Shown one piece after another: positions 34,269-44,537 of a DNA stretch of 64,000 nucleotides. The stretch comes from Candidatus Competibacteraceae bacterium. Its GTDB lineage: Bacteria > Pseudomonadota > Gammaproteobacteria > Competibacterales > Competibacteraceae. Location of the stretch: assembly GCA_016713505.1 (NCBI GenBank), contig JADJPA010000002.1, positions 124,001-188,000 of the forward strand, written 5' to 3'. The translations under genes and the position numbers were made by a program. Position 1 is the first letter of the stretch. Each line of letters starts with the position of its first letter. The notes beneath the pieces were generated by a model. It was not told the origin of the DNA, did not search any database, and saw only the letters and a program-made list of their open reading frames with translations.

Positions 34269-36233
34269 ATGAATAGCTTATCCGTTGCCGGTGACCTCAA
34301 CCCGCAAAAGTTGCTCGACGACCTGCTGCAAGGCCCCTTGCAGTCGATGGGTCCCTTGGAACAGGCTATCTTCCGCATCCGGTTCGACCTACATCTGCCG
34401 GATGTAGTACGGCCGCTGAGCGCGCTGTACGGCGCGCGCGCGGACTTCAGCGCGCAGCTCGCCAACCTGCTCGCCATCGCGGCGCGTGCTTACGCCGCTC
34501 GGTCGGAAGAATTGCGCCTGCTCGACCTGCGTCGCGCCAGCGAGCCCGACTGGTTCCAACAGCCCCGTATGGTCGGTTACGTTTGCTACGTGGACCGCTT
34601 CGCCGGCGATCTCATCGGCGTCAAGGCCAAAATTCCCTATCTCAAGGAGCTCGGCATCACCTACCTGCACCTGATGCCGCTGCTCAAGCCCCGCCCCGGC
34701 GCCAACGACGGCGGCTATGCCGTCATGGACTACCGCCAAGTCAATCCCGATTACGGCACCATGGACGACTTGCGCGAGCTGGCGACCGCTTTGCGGCGCG
34801 AAGGCATCAGCCTGTGCGTCGATCTGGTGTGCAACCACACCGCCGAAGAGCATGAATGGGCTCGCCGGGCGGTCGCCGGCGATCCGATCTACCAGCAATA
34901 TTATTACCTGTTTCCCGACCGGATCATGCCCGACCAGTACGAAATGACCTTGCCGGAGGTGTTCCCCGACTTTGCGCCGGGCAATTTCACCTATATCGAC
35001 CAGTGTCAGCGCTGGGTCTGGACCACCTTCAACGACTATCAGTGGGATTTGAACTACACCAATCCGGCGGTTCTCGCCGAGATGCTGGACACTATCCTGT
35101 TTCTAGCCAATCAAGGCGTGGAAATCTTGCGGCTGGATGCGGTCGCCTTCATGTGGAAGCGGCTTAAGACCGACTGCCAGAACCAGCCGGAGGCACACGC
35201 GATTTTACAAGTCTTTCGAGCGCTGACCCGGCTGGCCGCGCCCGGCCTGATCTTCAAGGCCGAAGCCATCGTCTCTCCCGACAAACTGCTGCCGTATCTA
35301 GGTTTGGGAGCGGCCACCCACAAGGAATGCGAGATCGCCTATCACAATGTGTTCATGGTGTTGCTGTGGAGCAGTCTGGCCGAACGACGGGTGGTCTTGA
35401 TGACCCACGCCCTGCAAAACATGCCCGATACCCCCGTCAATTGCGCCTGGCTGACCTATGTCCGCTGCCACGACGACATCGGTTGGGCGGTGCGCGACGA
35501 GGACGCCGCCGCCATCGGCCTGTCCGGCTTCCTGCACCGGGCGTTTCTCAGCGACTTCTACAGCGGCCGCTTCCCCGGCACCTTCGCTCGGGGCGCCACC
35601 TTCCAGCACAACCCCAAGACCGGCGACCGGCGGATCAGCGGCACCCTGGCCTCCCTGGCCGGACTGGAAGCCGCCGTTGAAAAACGAGACTGGCGGGAAA
35701 CCGATCTGGCCGCGCGCCGCATCCTGCTGCTGCACGCCCTGATCCTGGCCTTCAACGGCATCCCCGCCCTCTACATGGGCGACGAACTAGGTTTGCTGAA
35801 CGACCCCGGCTATTTGGACGATCCTCACCTCGCCGACGATAACCGCTGGCTGCACCGCCCCTTCATGGACTGGCATAAGGCCGAACGACGGCACGACTGG
35901 CAAACGAGCACCGCCCGGATTTTCCAGGGCGTCCGCGCCATGATCCAGGCCGTCAAAAACCTGCCGGGCCTGCACGCCCAAGCCCGCTGTTACCCAGTTT
36001 GGACCCATAACGAACAAGTCTTCGGCATGATCCGCGCCAGCGCCCGGGGGCGGCTGCTGGTATTGGCCAATTTCACCGAGCACCGGCAGACGGTTTCTCG
36101 CCATCGAGCTCACGACATGGACTTCAAGGGGGAACTGGTCGACCGCTTGGAGGGCGAGACGCTGGATAGCTGGTCGGAATTGGCGCTTGATCCCTATCAA
36201 GTCCTGTGGCTGGAACAAGTCGCCACGGCGTAA
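34269..36233 (+). CDS. Amylosucrase (GH13)
   Basis: A 654-residue enzyme from ATG 34269. It transfers the glucosyl half of sucrose to an alpha-1,4-glucan and releases fructose. Catalytic residues are in place: nucleophile D290 (EILRLDAVAF), acid/base E332 (IFKAEAI) and stabilising D402 (RCHDDIGW). Other landmarks are the long helical N-terminal domain (about 1-90), YVCYVDRFAGDL, the B-domain FPDRIMPDQYEMTLPEVFPD and GIPALYMGDELGLLND. Length is close to the characterised Neisseria enzyme. No signal peptide is present, so it works in the cytoplasm and depends on intact sucrose import, which the porin and ABC genes nearby could provide. Sucrose phosphorylase or sucrose hydrolase are less likely given the N-terminal domain. 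Confidence 0.88.
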   Translation: MNSLSVAGDLNPQKLLDDLLQGPLQSMGPLEQAIFRIRFDLHLPDVVRPLSALYGARADFSAQLANLLAIAARAYAARSEELRLLDLRRASEPDWFQQPRMVGYVCYVDRFAGDLIGVKAKIPYLKELGITYLHLMPLLKPRPGANDGGYAVMDYRQVNPDYGTMDDLRELATALRREGISLCVDLVCNHTAEEHEWARRAVAGDPIYQQYYYLFPDRIMPDQYEMTLPEVFPDFAPGNFTYIDQCQRWVWTTFNDYQWDLNYTNPAVLAEMLDTILFLANQGVEILRLDAVAFMWKRLKTDCQNQPEAHAILQVFRALTRLAAPGLIFKAEAIVSPDKLLPYLGLGAATHKECEIAYHNVFMVLLWSSLAERRVVLMTHALQNMPDTPVNCAWLTYVRCHDDIGWAVRDEDAAAIGLSGFLHRAFLSDFYSGRFPGTFARGATFQHNPKTGDRRISGTLASLAGLEAAVEKRDWRETDLAARRILLLHALILAFNGIPALYMGDELGLLNDPGYLDDPHLADDNRWLHRPFMDWHKAERRHDWQTSTARIFQGVRAMIQAVKNLPGLHAQARCYPVWTHNEQVFGMIRASARGRLLVLANFTEHRQTVSRHRAHDMDFKGELVDRLEGETLDSWSELALDPYQVLWLEQVATA

Positions 36234-36507
36234 GCCGGTTGCGGCTTAACAACAGGCGGCATCAGCCCGCAAATCGACCCCGGCCTCCAAGCTGGAACTT
36301 TTGTCGTTCTGCAATAAGGCAACTTTGTTGCTACACTTATTTTGCGCTTGCGCAGCATCATTAAATCTGTATGAAAACCATAATTAATAATGCAAGAACT
36401 CGGGCTTACGGAGCTTTAAAGAAACTGAGTCTTGCAAGCAAGTTGTGATTGGCGAGTTGGTTTCCATACAGCCTCTTACGCCCACAACACCGAGGAAACC
36501 CAAAATT

Positions 36508-38100
36508 ATGAAAAAAACCACACTGAGCATCAGTATCGCGTTGGCCCTGATGGTCGGCGCCACCACGGTTGACGCCGCGGGGAAGAGCACGCTGGCAAAA
36601 CGTCATTCCGCAGGCAAAAGTATGCTGGCAAAACGGCTTTCGAATCTGGAGAGGCGCATCGAACAAGCCGAAATGCGAGCGGAGCAAGCCGAAGCCCGCG
36701 CCAAGCGAGCTGAGGCCAAGGTCAGGCAGACCGACGCGCAAGTCCAACAGGTGGAGGAGGTTCAGGCCAAACAAGTGGCGGCTCCGGCCGCTCCGGCCGC
36801 AAAACCCGGCGAACCCACCAAGGAATTTACCTTCAAGGCCTATGCCCGTGCCGGCACGCTGTTCGACGACAACTTCAACGGCGTCAAGGGGACAGGACCC
36901 TACATGAGTCCGGCCGGTCGGCTCGGCGCGTCGGTCGGTCGGCTGGGAGTGGAACAGGACAAGTACATGGAAGCCGATTTGCAGATGAAGCAGACTTTGG
37001 CCAATGGCGCTTACGCAAAGTATTTCTTGATGATCGCCGATGGCGTCGACACCAACAACGACTGGACCGCCGCCGACAGCCAACTGAACGTCCGCCAAGT
37101 CTATGCGGAGCTCGGCAACCTACCCAGCTTCACCGGCGCGTTCAAGGATTCGATTCTATGGGCGGGCAAACGGTTCGACCGCAACAACTTCGACATCCAT
37201 CTCTTCGATTCAGATATCGTCTTTCTGGCGGGCACCGGCGCCGGTATTTACGACGTCAAGCCCAGCGACACCTGGAAAACCAACCTGTCGCTGTACGGCC
37301 GCGATTTCGGCGTCGTCGAAAGCTCCAGCATGAAAGTCCAGAATTACATCCTCTCCAGCAACAACTACTTCAATATAAGCCCCGATTCGCCCAACTATTG
37401 GCAGCTCATGCTCTCGATCATGAACGCCAACGACAACGCCGACCGCAAGGCCGATTCGGCCAGGAACGGCGTCCACGCCATGGTGGCTTACGGCGACGAC
37501 AAAAGCTTCTATGGCTTGCGTCAAGGCAACTCGAAAAGTGGAATTATCTACGGTCACGGCTTGGGAGCGCAGGCTAAAAACATCGGCGCCGACGGCGATT
37601 TGACTGAAGACGCCAAGGCGGTGCGCGCCTTTACCTACGGCGGCACCCAAATCGCTCCCAACTGGCGGGTCGTCGGGGGGTTGATGGCCGAACACAGCAA
37701 GGATCGTTATACGAAGGGCGACGAATACAATTGGGCCTCTCTCGATCTGCGGTTCGCCCAGGCCATCACGCAGAACTTCCAAATGGTCTACGACGCGGGC
37801 TATCAGTATATGGACCTTGACAATGGCACCAAAACGCCGGGCGTCAATAACTCGGCCAGCGGTAGTTTTTATCGGCTGACCATCGCGCCCACGTTCAAGC
37901 TCGACACCTCCGAATTCTTCATGCGGCCGGAACTGCGGTTCATGGTGAGCTACTTGGGTTGGGATAAGAGTCTGAACGGCTTCAAATATGCCGATCTGTT
38001 GACCGATACTGAAGCAGACCACGACTCTTTCTTCGGTAATACTCGATTCACCGGCAGCGACCGCTGGCTGTTTGGAACCCAGATGGAAATTTGGTTCTGA
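36508..38100 (+). CDS. LamB/ScrY-like outer-membrane sugar porin with coiled-coil N-terminus
   Basis: A 530-residue outer-membrane protein from ATG 36508. The signal peptide MKKTTLSISIALALMVGATT is cut near VDA. Then comes a predicted periplasmic coiled coil (about 40-95) rich in Glu, Ala, Arg and Lys heptads, and an Ala-Pro linker. The remainder is the 18-strand maltoporin-type barrel: FKAYARAGTLFDD, VRQVYAELGN, ILWAGKRFDRNNFDIH, AGIYDV and a C-terminal FGTQMEIWF ending in Phe. The N-terminal coiled coil is a trait of ScrY sucrose porins, which fits the amylosucrase gene 274 bp upstream on the same strand. It probably passes sucrose or related oligosaccharides. Confidence 0.85.
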   Translation: MKKTTLSISIALALMVGATTVDAAGKSTLAKRHSAGKSMLAKRLSNLERRIEQAEMRAEQAEARAKRAEAKVRQTDAQVQQVEEVQAKQVAAPAAPAAKPGEPTKEFTFKAYARAGTLFDDNFNGVKGTGPYMSPAGRLGASVGRLGVEQDKYMEADLQMKQTLANGAYAKYFLMIADGVDTNNDWTAADSQLNVRQVYAELGNLPSFTGAFKDSILWAGKRFDRNNFDIHLFDSDIVFLAGTGAGIYDVKPSDTWKTNLSLYGRDFGVVESSSMKVQNYILSSNNYFNISPDSPNYWQLMLSIMNANDNADRKADSARNGVHAMVAYGDDKSFYGLRQGNSKSGIIYGHGLGAQAKNIGADGDLTEDAKAVRAFTYGGTQIAPNWRVVGGLMAEHSKDRYTKGDEYNWASLDLRFAQAITQNFQMVYDAGYQYMDLDNGTKTPGVNNSASGSFYRLTIAPTFKLDTSEFFMRPELRFMVSYLGWDKSLNGFKYADLLTDTEADHDSFFGNTRFTGSDRWLFGTQMEIWF

Positions 38101-38129
38101 CGGGCGGGACCGCCACCCACGGGCTCCGC

Positions 38130-38157
38130 GCTCTCGGAATCGCCGGATTCCGAGAGC
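38130..38157. terminator. 12-bp perfect hairpin after the porin gene
   Basis: GCTCTCGGAATC and GATTCCGAGAGC are separated by a four-base loop. It lies 30 bp after the porin stop, between the convergent porin and acetyltransferase genes. No T-run follows on either strand, so if it ends transcription it is not a classic Rho-independent terminator. It could act on both strands or stabilise the porin mRNA 3' end. Confidence 0.55.
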
Positions 38158-38209
38158 CGGCTCGCGACCGCCGCACGCCAGACACCTGCTCGTCGTGGGG
38201 CAAGCGCCC

Positions 38210-38785
38210 TCAAAGTATTTTTATCGCCGTGGCGATGCCGGCGCTGGTCTGGGGCAGTTCGAAACCGAATCGCACCAGCATTTCGGTCATCGCTCGGTTT
38301 TCCTGAAGGCACAACGCGGTCAGCTGCCGGATGCCGCGCGCCCGCGCCGCATCGGCCAGCACGCGCAGCAGCGCGCTCCCCAACCCGATCCGCCGCCAAG
38401 CCGGATGCACGACAAAGGCGATTTCCGCGTGGTTCTGACCGGGGCTGCTTTCATAGCGGGCGATGCCGGCGCCCTGCTCGTCCTCGCTAAAAGCCACCAC
38501 CGCCAACCGCAACCGATAATCGACATGAACCAACGAATGCAAGCGGCGAGCATCGAGCTTGGGCTGCGCCGTGAAGAAGCGTTGATAAAGCGTGTCTGCA
38601 TCCGCGCGGCGCCATTCGCGCTCGATCACCAACTCATCGGCCGGAACGATCGGTCGGACGAACACCGCGCGGCCGTCCCGCAAGGACAAAGCCTGTTCGA
38701 GTTCCACCGGATAGCCTGGCGGGCGAGCGGCGTGAGCGGGCGCCTGACGCGCCGGGAACGGGGGGGTCGGCTGTTCTTGGTTCAT
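38210..38785 (-). CDS. GNAT-family N-acetyltransferase
   Basis: A 191-residue protein from ATG 38785. It has the acetyl-CoA loop HPAWRRIGLGSALLRVLADAA and the preceding strand EIAFVV, followed by LTALCLQENRAMTEMLVRFG. The first 45 residues are Pro/Ala-rich. The segment SLRDGRAVFVRPIVPADE resembles the GNAT domain found in protein lysine acetyltransferases of the Pat type, but here it stands alone. Its start lies 38 bp beyond the stop of the DUF4032 gene on the same strand, so cotranscription with that gene is likely. Confidence 0.8.
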   Translation of the reverse strand: MNQEQPTPPFPARQAPAHAARPPGYPVELEQALSLRDGRAVFVRPIVPADELVIEREWRRADADTLYQRFFTAQPKLDARRLHSLVHVDYRLRLAVVAFSEDEQGAGIARYESSPGQNHAEIAFVVHPAWRRIGLGSALLRVLADAARARGIRQLTALCLQENRAMTEMLVRFGFELPQTSAGIATAIKIL

Positions 38786-38823
38786 GCGGCGTGATCGCTG
38801 GCGCCCGAATCGCTGGCGGCGGG

Positions 38824-40002
38824 TCAATAATCCGGCCGGTCCACCGCCAGCCAATCCTGGAACGCGGCTTCGGTACCGACATCGCAGCCGGATTCGCAAG
38901 ATTTCAGATAGCGGTGGCGCAGCACCGCGCAATAAGCCTGGATGGGATCGGCGATCTCGGCCATCGCCCGCAACCGCTCCAGCATCGGCTCCAAGACGCC
39001 CGCCCGCCAGCGCACGGCGGCCACTTCCTTACCGGTGGCGGTGGTGGCCCCGGTCAAACATTGATAGTAGTGTAGGTCCGAAAGCACTTGCCGGGCTTGG
39101 CGTTCCAGGGCTTCGACCCCGGTCAAGCGCTGGAGTTTGGCGGAATGGAAATTCCGACCGCCGACTTTGACCTTCATCCGCAGCCGGCCGCCGCCGTCGG
39201 CCGGCAGTAGGTCGACCTCGTCCACATCGAAACCGAGGTCGTTGAGCCGATCGATCTTTTCAGTGATCTTGAACCCCTCCTCCGGGGCGATGGTCCGGGT
39301 TTCGGTCAATTCCCGCCACAAGTTTCGGTAGCGTTCCGCGATCTCCTCGCCCAGCATCAGATCGGCGTCATCGATGGATAATCCCCGTGAGGCGGCGATG
39401 TCGGCCATGCCCCCGGCGACATTGATGGTCATGATCTCCAAATCTTCCTCGCGCTGGCCCGCGGACAAGGATTCGCGCAGCACGGCGGTTTCGGCGTCGA
39501 TCATGATCGGCTCGATAGCTTCGGCGTCGTAGCGGTACAGCACGTTGGCCAGCGAGCAATCTCCCCAAAAGCAGCCGGCCAGATGCAACTCCACCAGCAA
39601 CCCGGCGAAAGCGTCGAGCATCTGTTCGCGGCGCGCGCCGAAATCATGATCCTGCACTAAATCCTGGTAAGTAAAGGAGTGTTCCAGATAGCGGGTGATG
39701 ATGGCCGCCGAACGCTCGGCCCCGTGATCGGGATGCCGCCCTTCGACGATGCCGACCGGCACGGCGGCGGTGACATCCTGGGTTTCCAACGCCCGCAGCA
39801 CTTCATAATCCTGGCGGGCGGCGTTGCGCGGCAGTTCCTTAACGACGTAAAGCCCTTGTTCGTAAGCCACGAAGCGGACTTCATGCCGGGAGGGACCGCG
39901 CGGCAGCTCGACGAAACGCTCGCCGGGCCAGTCGATGATGGAGTCCAGCCAGGGCAAATCGAGAAAGGCCGGGTGTCCGGGTCGGACTTTGAGAGAAAAC
40001 AT
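38824..40002 (-). CDS. DUF4032 protein with kinase-like fold
   Basis: A 392-residue protein. The N-terminal ~200 residues resemble lipopolysaccharide-kinase/aminoglycoside-phosphotransferase folds: YVVKELP with a possible ATP-binding Lys, then LHLAGCFWGDCSLANVLYR as the catalytic-loop equivalent (D in GDCSLAN) and PIMIDAETA as the metal-binding Asp. The C-terminal half matches DUF4032 (RLNDLGFDVDEVDLLP, LQRLTGVEALERQARQVLSD). Substrate unknown. It lies between the aldo/keto reductase gene and the GNAT gene, all on the minus strand. Confidence 0.8.
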   Translation of the reverse strand: MFSLKVRPGHPAFLDLPWLDSIIDWPGERFVELPRGPSRHEVRFVAYEQGLYVVKELPRNAARQDYEVLRALETQDVTAAVPVGIVEGRHPDHGAERSAAIITRYLEHSFTYQDLVQDHDFGARREQMLDAFAGLLVELHLAGCFWGDCSLANVLYRYDAEAIEPIMIDAETAVLRESLSAGQREEDLEIMTINVAGGMADIAASRGLSIDDADLMLGEEIAERYRNLWRELTETRTIAPEEGFKITEKIDRLNDLGFDVDEVDLLPADGGGRLRMKVKVGGRNFHSAKLQRLTGVEALERQARQVLSDLHYYQCLTGATTATGKEVAAVRWRAGVLEPMLERLRAMAEIADPIQAYCAVLRHRYLKSCESGCDVGTEAAFQDWLAVDRPDY

Positions 40003-40100
40003 GTAAAGTCAGTCACGCCCCAAGCGAATGAAAACAACCACCGCCGTCGCTCGAAAACCAGGCAGCGACGCTCGACCGAAGCCGAGTTCGGCGCGGTGGA

Positions 40101-41093
40101 TCAAGCGGCCAAGACCGCCTCGATGGCTTGTAGTTCCTCCGGCTGGAACGGCGCCGCTGGCAAGGCCGCGACGCCCTCTTCGATCTGTTGCACCCGACTG
40201 GCCCCGATCAATGCGGAGGTCACGCCGGCATGACGCAACACCCAGGCCAGCGCCAGCTGCGCCAAAGTCTGGCCCCGCTGCCGCGCGATAGCGTTGAGTT
40301 GCCGGATCTGCGCGCGCTTTTGCGGGGTGATGTCGTCAGGCCGCAAAAAGCCGTGGGCCTTCGCCGCTCGGGAACCGTCGGGAACGCCATCGAGATAGTT
40401 ATCGGTTAGCAAGCCCTGTGCCAGCGGCGAGAACACGATGCAGCCGATCCCTTCCTCGGCCAGTACAGCCAGCAAGCCCTGTTCGAGCTCCCGGTCGAAC
40501 AGGCTGTAGCGCGGCTGGTGGATCAGGCACGGTGTTCCCAGCTCGCGCAACAGCCGCGCGGCTTGGCGGGTCTGTTCCGGCGAGTAGGCCGAAATGCCGG
40601 CATACAGCGCCTTACCCTGTCGCACGAGGTGATCCAGTGCGCCCATCGTTTCCGCCAAGGGGGTGTTGGGATCAGGGCGATGATGATATAAGATATCCAC
40701 GTAATCCAGGCCCAACCGCCGCAAACTCTGATCGAGACTGGCCACCAGATATTTGCGCGACCCCCAGTCGCCGTAGGGGCCGGGCCACATCAAATGGCCC
40801 GCCTTGGTGGAGATGATGAGTTCATCCCGGTAGTTCAGCAAATCCCGCCGCAAAATCCGGCCGAAGGTTTCCTCGGCCGAACCCGGCGGCGGCCCGTAGT
40901 TGTTGGCCAAATCGAAATGGGTGATCCCCAGATCGAACGCGCGCAACACCATGTCCCGGCCGTTGGCGAAAACATCGACTTCGCCGAAGTTGTGCCACAG
41001 CCCCAGGGAAATGGCGGGCAGCACCAGCCCGCTGCGGCCGCAGCGCTGGTAACGCATGGCGTGGTAACGGTCGCTGGCGGGAATGACCGGCAT
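40101..41093 (-). CDS. Aldo/keto reductase, YghZ (L-glyceraldehyde 3-phosphate reductase) type
   Basis: A 330-residue NADPH-dependent reductase from ATG 41093. The catalytic tetrad is visible as Asp and Tyr in THFDLANNYGPPPGSAEET, Lys in IISTKAG and His in ILYHHRPDP. The NYGPPPGSAEETFGRIL and KAGHLMWPGPYGDWGSRKYL segments are characteristic of the YghZ/Gpr subgroup, which detoxifies L-glyceraldehyde 3-phosphate and methylglyoxal. The cofactor segment near the C-terminus is IGASRVQQIEE. The gene starts 38 bp after the binding-protein gene stop, so it is probably the tail of the sugar-transport operon. Confidence 0.88.
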   Translation of the reverse strand: MPVIPASDRYHAMRYQRCGRSGLVLPAISLGLWHNFGEVDVFANGRDMVLRAFDLGITHFDLANNYGPPPGSAEETFGRILRRDLLNYRDELIISTKAGHLMWPGPYGDWGSRKYLVASLDQSLRRLGLDYVDILYHHRPDPNTPLAETMGALDHLVRQGKALYAGISAYSPEQTRQAARLLRELGTPCLIHQPRYSLFDRELEQGLLAVLAEEGIGCIVFSPLAQGLLTDNYLDGVPDGSRAAKAHGFLRPDDITPQKRAQIRQLNAIARQRGQTLAQLALAWVLRHAGVTSALIGASRVQQIEEGVAALPAAPFQPEELQAIEAVLAA

Positions 41094-41130
41094 GGTGAGC
41101 CTCCAAAGTGAGCGCCAAGCGCTGCTGGGA

Positions 41131-42402
41131 TTATTGACCGGCACGAACCTTGAGCAACCGCAATTGGTCTTGCAGCCCGCTCAGACTGGTCGGGGCCGTG
41201 GCGCGGCCCTCCAGCACGGCATGGACGGCATCCCAAAAATGCGTCGTGACCGCCATGTAGTTGGCGCCGGCGCGGGCGGCGGGCCGGATGACCGCACGTT
41301 CTAAAACGGGCCGCAGCGCGGTGAAAATAGGCTGGGCCGCCGCCAGTTCTGGATCATCGTACAAATGCATGAGGGTCGGCGCGTAGGAGCCGGCGACGGC
41401 CCGCTGCTTCTGCACCGCTTCGCCGGTTAGATAGCGCACCAGATCGGCCGCCACCGCCGGGTTTTTGGAGTATTTGGAAACGGCCAGTTGCCAGCCGCCT
41501 TGCGTGCTGGCGGAGGCGCCCTTAAGGCCGCCCTTGGGTAGCGGAGCGACACCGACCTTGCCGGCTATCGGACTGTCTTTGCCGTTGACCAGCGCCCAGG
41601 CATAAATCCAGTTGCGCATGAAGGCGGCGTTACCAAGTTGGAAAGTCTGCCGGGCGTCTTCCTCGTTGAACGACAGCACGCGCGGCGGCGCGACGGTGCC
41701 GATCCAACTCGCCGCCCGCGCCACCGCCATGACGGCCTGAGGGTTGTCGGCCGTGATGGCGCCGTCGGCGCCGATGATCGTGCCGCCGTTGTAGGCGGCG
41801 ATCCATTCTAGTGCGTTACAGCTTAGGCCCTCGTAAGCTCCGCCCTGGAAGACGTAACCCCAAAATTCCGCCGAACCGCCGGCCTTGCGTTCCTGGGTCT
41901 GGATATACAGCGCCGTATCCGCCAGTTCCGACCAGTCCTGAGGCACCGGCAAGCCGTATTTCTCCAGCAAATCCTTGCGGTAGTACAACATGCCCGCATC
42001 GGTGAACCAGGGCGCGCCGACCAGCCGCCCCTCCACCGTGTTGTTGGCGACGAGGGTCGGGAAGTGGCGCTGGATCTCCTCCGGGGGGATGTACTGTTTT
42101 AAATCCACCAAATGCTTGGCCAACAGGCCCGGCCAGATCACGTCGATCTGGTAGACATCGGTGCGGCTGTCGCCCGCGCCGAGATCGACCAAGTATTGAA
42201 AGTAGCGTTCGTTGGTCCGGTTCGGGGGGGTGAGGACCGTCACCTGATTGCCGGTGGCCTTGGCCCAGGCGCTGGTCGCCTGTTCGCAAAACTCCCGCTC
42301 CTGACCGACCGCCCCGCAGGAAATCGTCACATTGACCGCCGAGGCGGAAAGCGAGACCGCCAGCAGCGCGCCGAAAATAAAAACTGCTGTTGAGTGCATC
42401 AT
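41131..42402 (-). CDS. Sugar ABC transporter periplasmic binding protein, copy 1
   Basis: A 423-residue family-1 extracellular solute-binding protein (MalE/ThuE type) with a signal peptide (AVFIFGALLAVSLSASA). The mature start VTISCGAVGQEREFCEQA carries two Cys that could form a disulphide. Ligand-fold landmarks are VIWPGLLAKHLVDLK, GAPWFTDAGMLYYRKDLL and TQGGWQLAVSKYSKNP. Its gene lies 60 bp beyond the ATPase gene stop. It is the most divergent of three paralogous binding proteins in this cluster, so it may bring a different sugar to the same permease. Exact ligand unknown; sucrose, trehalose or maltose are reasonable. Confidence 0.88.
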   Translation of the reverse strand: MMHSTAVFIFGALLAVSLSASAVNVTISCGAVGQEREFCEQATSAWAKATGNQVTVLTPPNRTNERYFQYLVDLGAGDSRTDVYQIDVIWPGLLAKHLVDLKQYIPPEEIQRHFPTLVANNTVEGRLVGAPWFTDAGMLYYRKDLLEKYGLPVPQDWSELADTALYIQTQERKAGGSAEFWGYVFQGGAYEGLSCNALEWIAAYNGGTIIGADGAITADNPQAVMAVARAASWIGTVAPPRVLSFNEEDARQTFQLGNAAFMRNWIYAWALVNGKDSPIAGKVGVAPLPKGGLKGASASTQGGWQLAVSKYSKNPAVAADLVRYLTGEAVQKQRAVAGSYAPTLMHLYDDPELAAAQPIFTALRPVLERAVIRPAARAGANYMAVTTHFWDAVHAVLEGRATAPTSLSGLQDQLRLLKVRAGQ

Positions 42403-42462
42403 CGCAGCGCGTCCATGAGTGAGGGTGATGGATTCCGGTGCTCCGTCATGGGACGCATCCGG

Positions 42463-43608
42463 CTATTGCAGTACGGGCATGGTCTCGGCGACGGCTTCGA
42501 TCCGCCGCTTGAAGGCGCGCCCCTTTTCATCGAACAGATGGCAGTGTTGGGGCGCCATGACCAGCGTGAGATGGTCGCCCATCTTGGCGTAGGTATCCCC
42601 TTCCTGCCGGACGATCACGTGGTTGGTCACCCCAGGCACCTGCGTGTAGATGAACGACGATTCGCCCAGATGCTCGACGTAGGCCACTTCGGCCTGAACG
42701 CTGTTGTCGCCGCCACCGATGGTCACGTGTTCGGGGCGGATACCGAGCGTCACCGCAGCGCCGGGCTTGGCGGCCGAGGCGTCGACCGCCGCCCGCACCG
42801 TCGCTCCGTCCGGCAAGGTCATGGCAGCGATACCACTTTCGATACTGGCCAGTTTTCCGGGAAGAAAGTTCATCTTGGGCGAGCCGATGAAGCCGGCGAC
42901 GAACAGATTGACAGGATGATGATATAACTCTAAGGGCGGGCCGATCTGGGCCACGCTACCCTCCTCGATCACCGGTTTGCCGGCGTTTAGCAACACGATT
43001 TTGTCGGCCAGGGTCATGGCTTCCACCTGATCGTGGGTGACGTAGATCATGCTCGCGCCCAGGTCGTGGTGCAGCTTGGAAATTTCGATCCGAGTTTGCA
43101 CCCGCAGCGCGGCGTCCAGGTTGGACAGCGGTTCGTCGAACAAGAAGACGCCGGGCTTGCGGACGATGGCGCGGCCGATGGCGACCCGCTGGCGCTGGCC
43201 GCCGGACAGCTCTTTCGGCAACCGCTCCAGCAGGTGCTCCATTTGCAGAATTTTCGCCGCCCAGTGCACGCGGTTCTTGATCTCGCCGCTGTCCTCCTTG
43301 GCGAGCTTGAGGCCGAAGGCCATGTTGTCGAAGATCGTCATGTGCGGGTACAGCGCGTAGGACTGAAACACCATCGCCACGCCGCGCTGCGACGGCGGCA
43401 CATTATTGACCTTCTTGCCGCCGATGGTCATTTCGCCGGAGCTGATATCCTCCAAGCCGGCCACCAGCCGCAGCAGCGTGGATTTGCCGCAGCCTGAAGG
43501 TCCGACGAACACCGCGAATTCGCCGTCCTCGATATCGAGATCGACCCGCTCGATGACGCGGACGTCCTTGAACGCCTTGCTAACGTTGCGCATACGAATA
43601 TCGGCCAT
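42463..43608 (-). CDS. Sugar ABC transporter ATPase, UgpC/MalK type
   Basis: A 381-residue ATPase. It shows Walker A GPSGCGKST, Q-loop VFQSYALYPHMTIF, signature LSGGQRQRVAIGRAI, Walker B VFLFDEPLSNLD and the H-switch YVTHDQ. The C-terminal third is the regulatory TOBE region (GIRPEHVTIGG, VAYVEHLGESSFIYTQV) typical of multi-sugar CUT1 importers. It sits 98 bp after the second permease gene and before binding protein 1. As the only ATPase in the cluster it must serve all three binding proteins if they share this importer. Confidence 0.92.
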   Translation of the reverse strand: MADIRMRNVSKAFKDVRVIERVDLDIEDGEFAVFVGPSGCGKSTLLRLVAGLEDISSGEMTIGGKKVNNVPPSQRGVAMVFQSYALYPHMTIFDNMAFGLKLAKEDSGEIKNRVHWAAKILQMEHLLERLPKELSGGQRQRVAIGRAIVRKPGVFLFDEPLSNLDAALRVQTRIEISKLHHDLGASMIYVTHDQVEAMTLADKIVLLNAGKPVIEEGSVAQIGPPLELYHHPVNLFVAGFIGSPKMNFLPGKLASIESGIAAMTLPDGATVRAAVDASAAKPGAAVTLGIRPEHVTIGGGDNSVQAEVAYVEHLGESSFIYTQVPGVTNHVIVRQEGDTYAKMGDHLTLVMAPQHCHLFDEKGRAFKRRIEAVAETMPVLQ

Positions 43609-43706
43609 CGTGAATCGCTCCTCAAATCAATGGATTCGTTGGGATCGCACGGCTCGACGCGCCACGCCATCCGCCCGAATGGTTAAAAAGGGGTCATCAA
43701 GTTGAA

Positions 43707-44534
<828 letters not shown>

Positions 44535-44537
44535 GGC

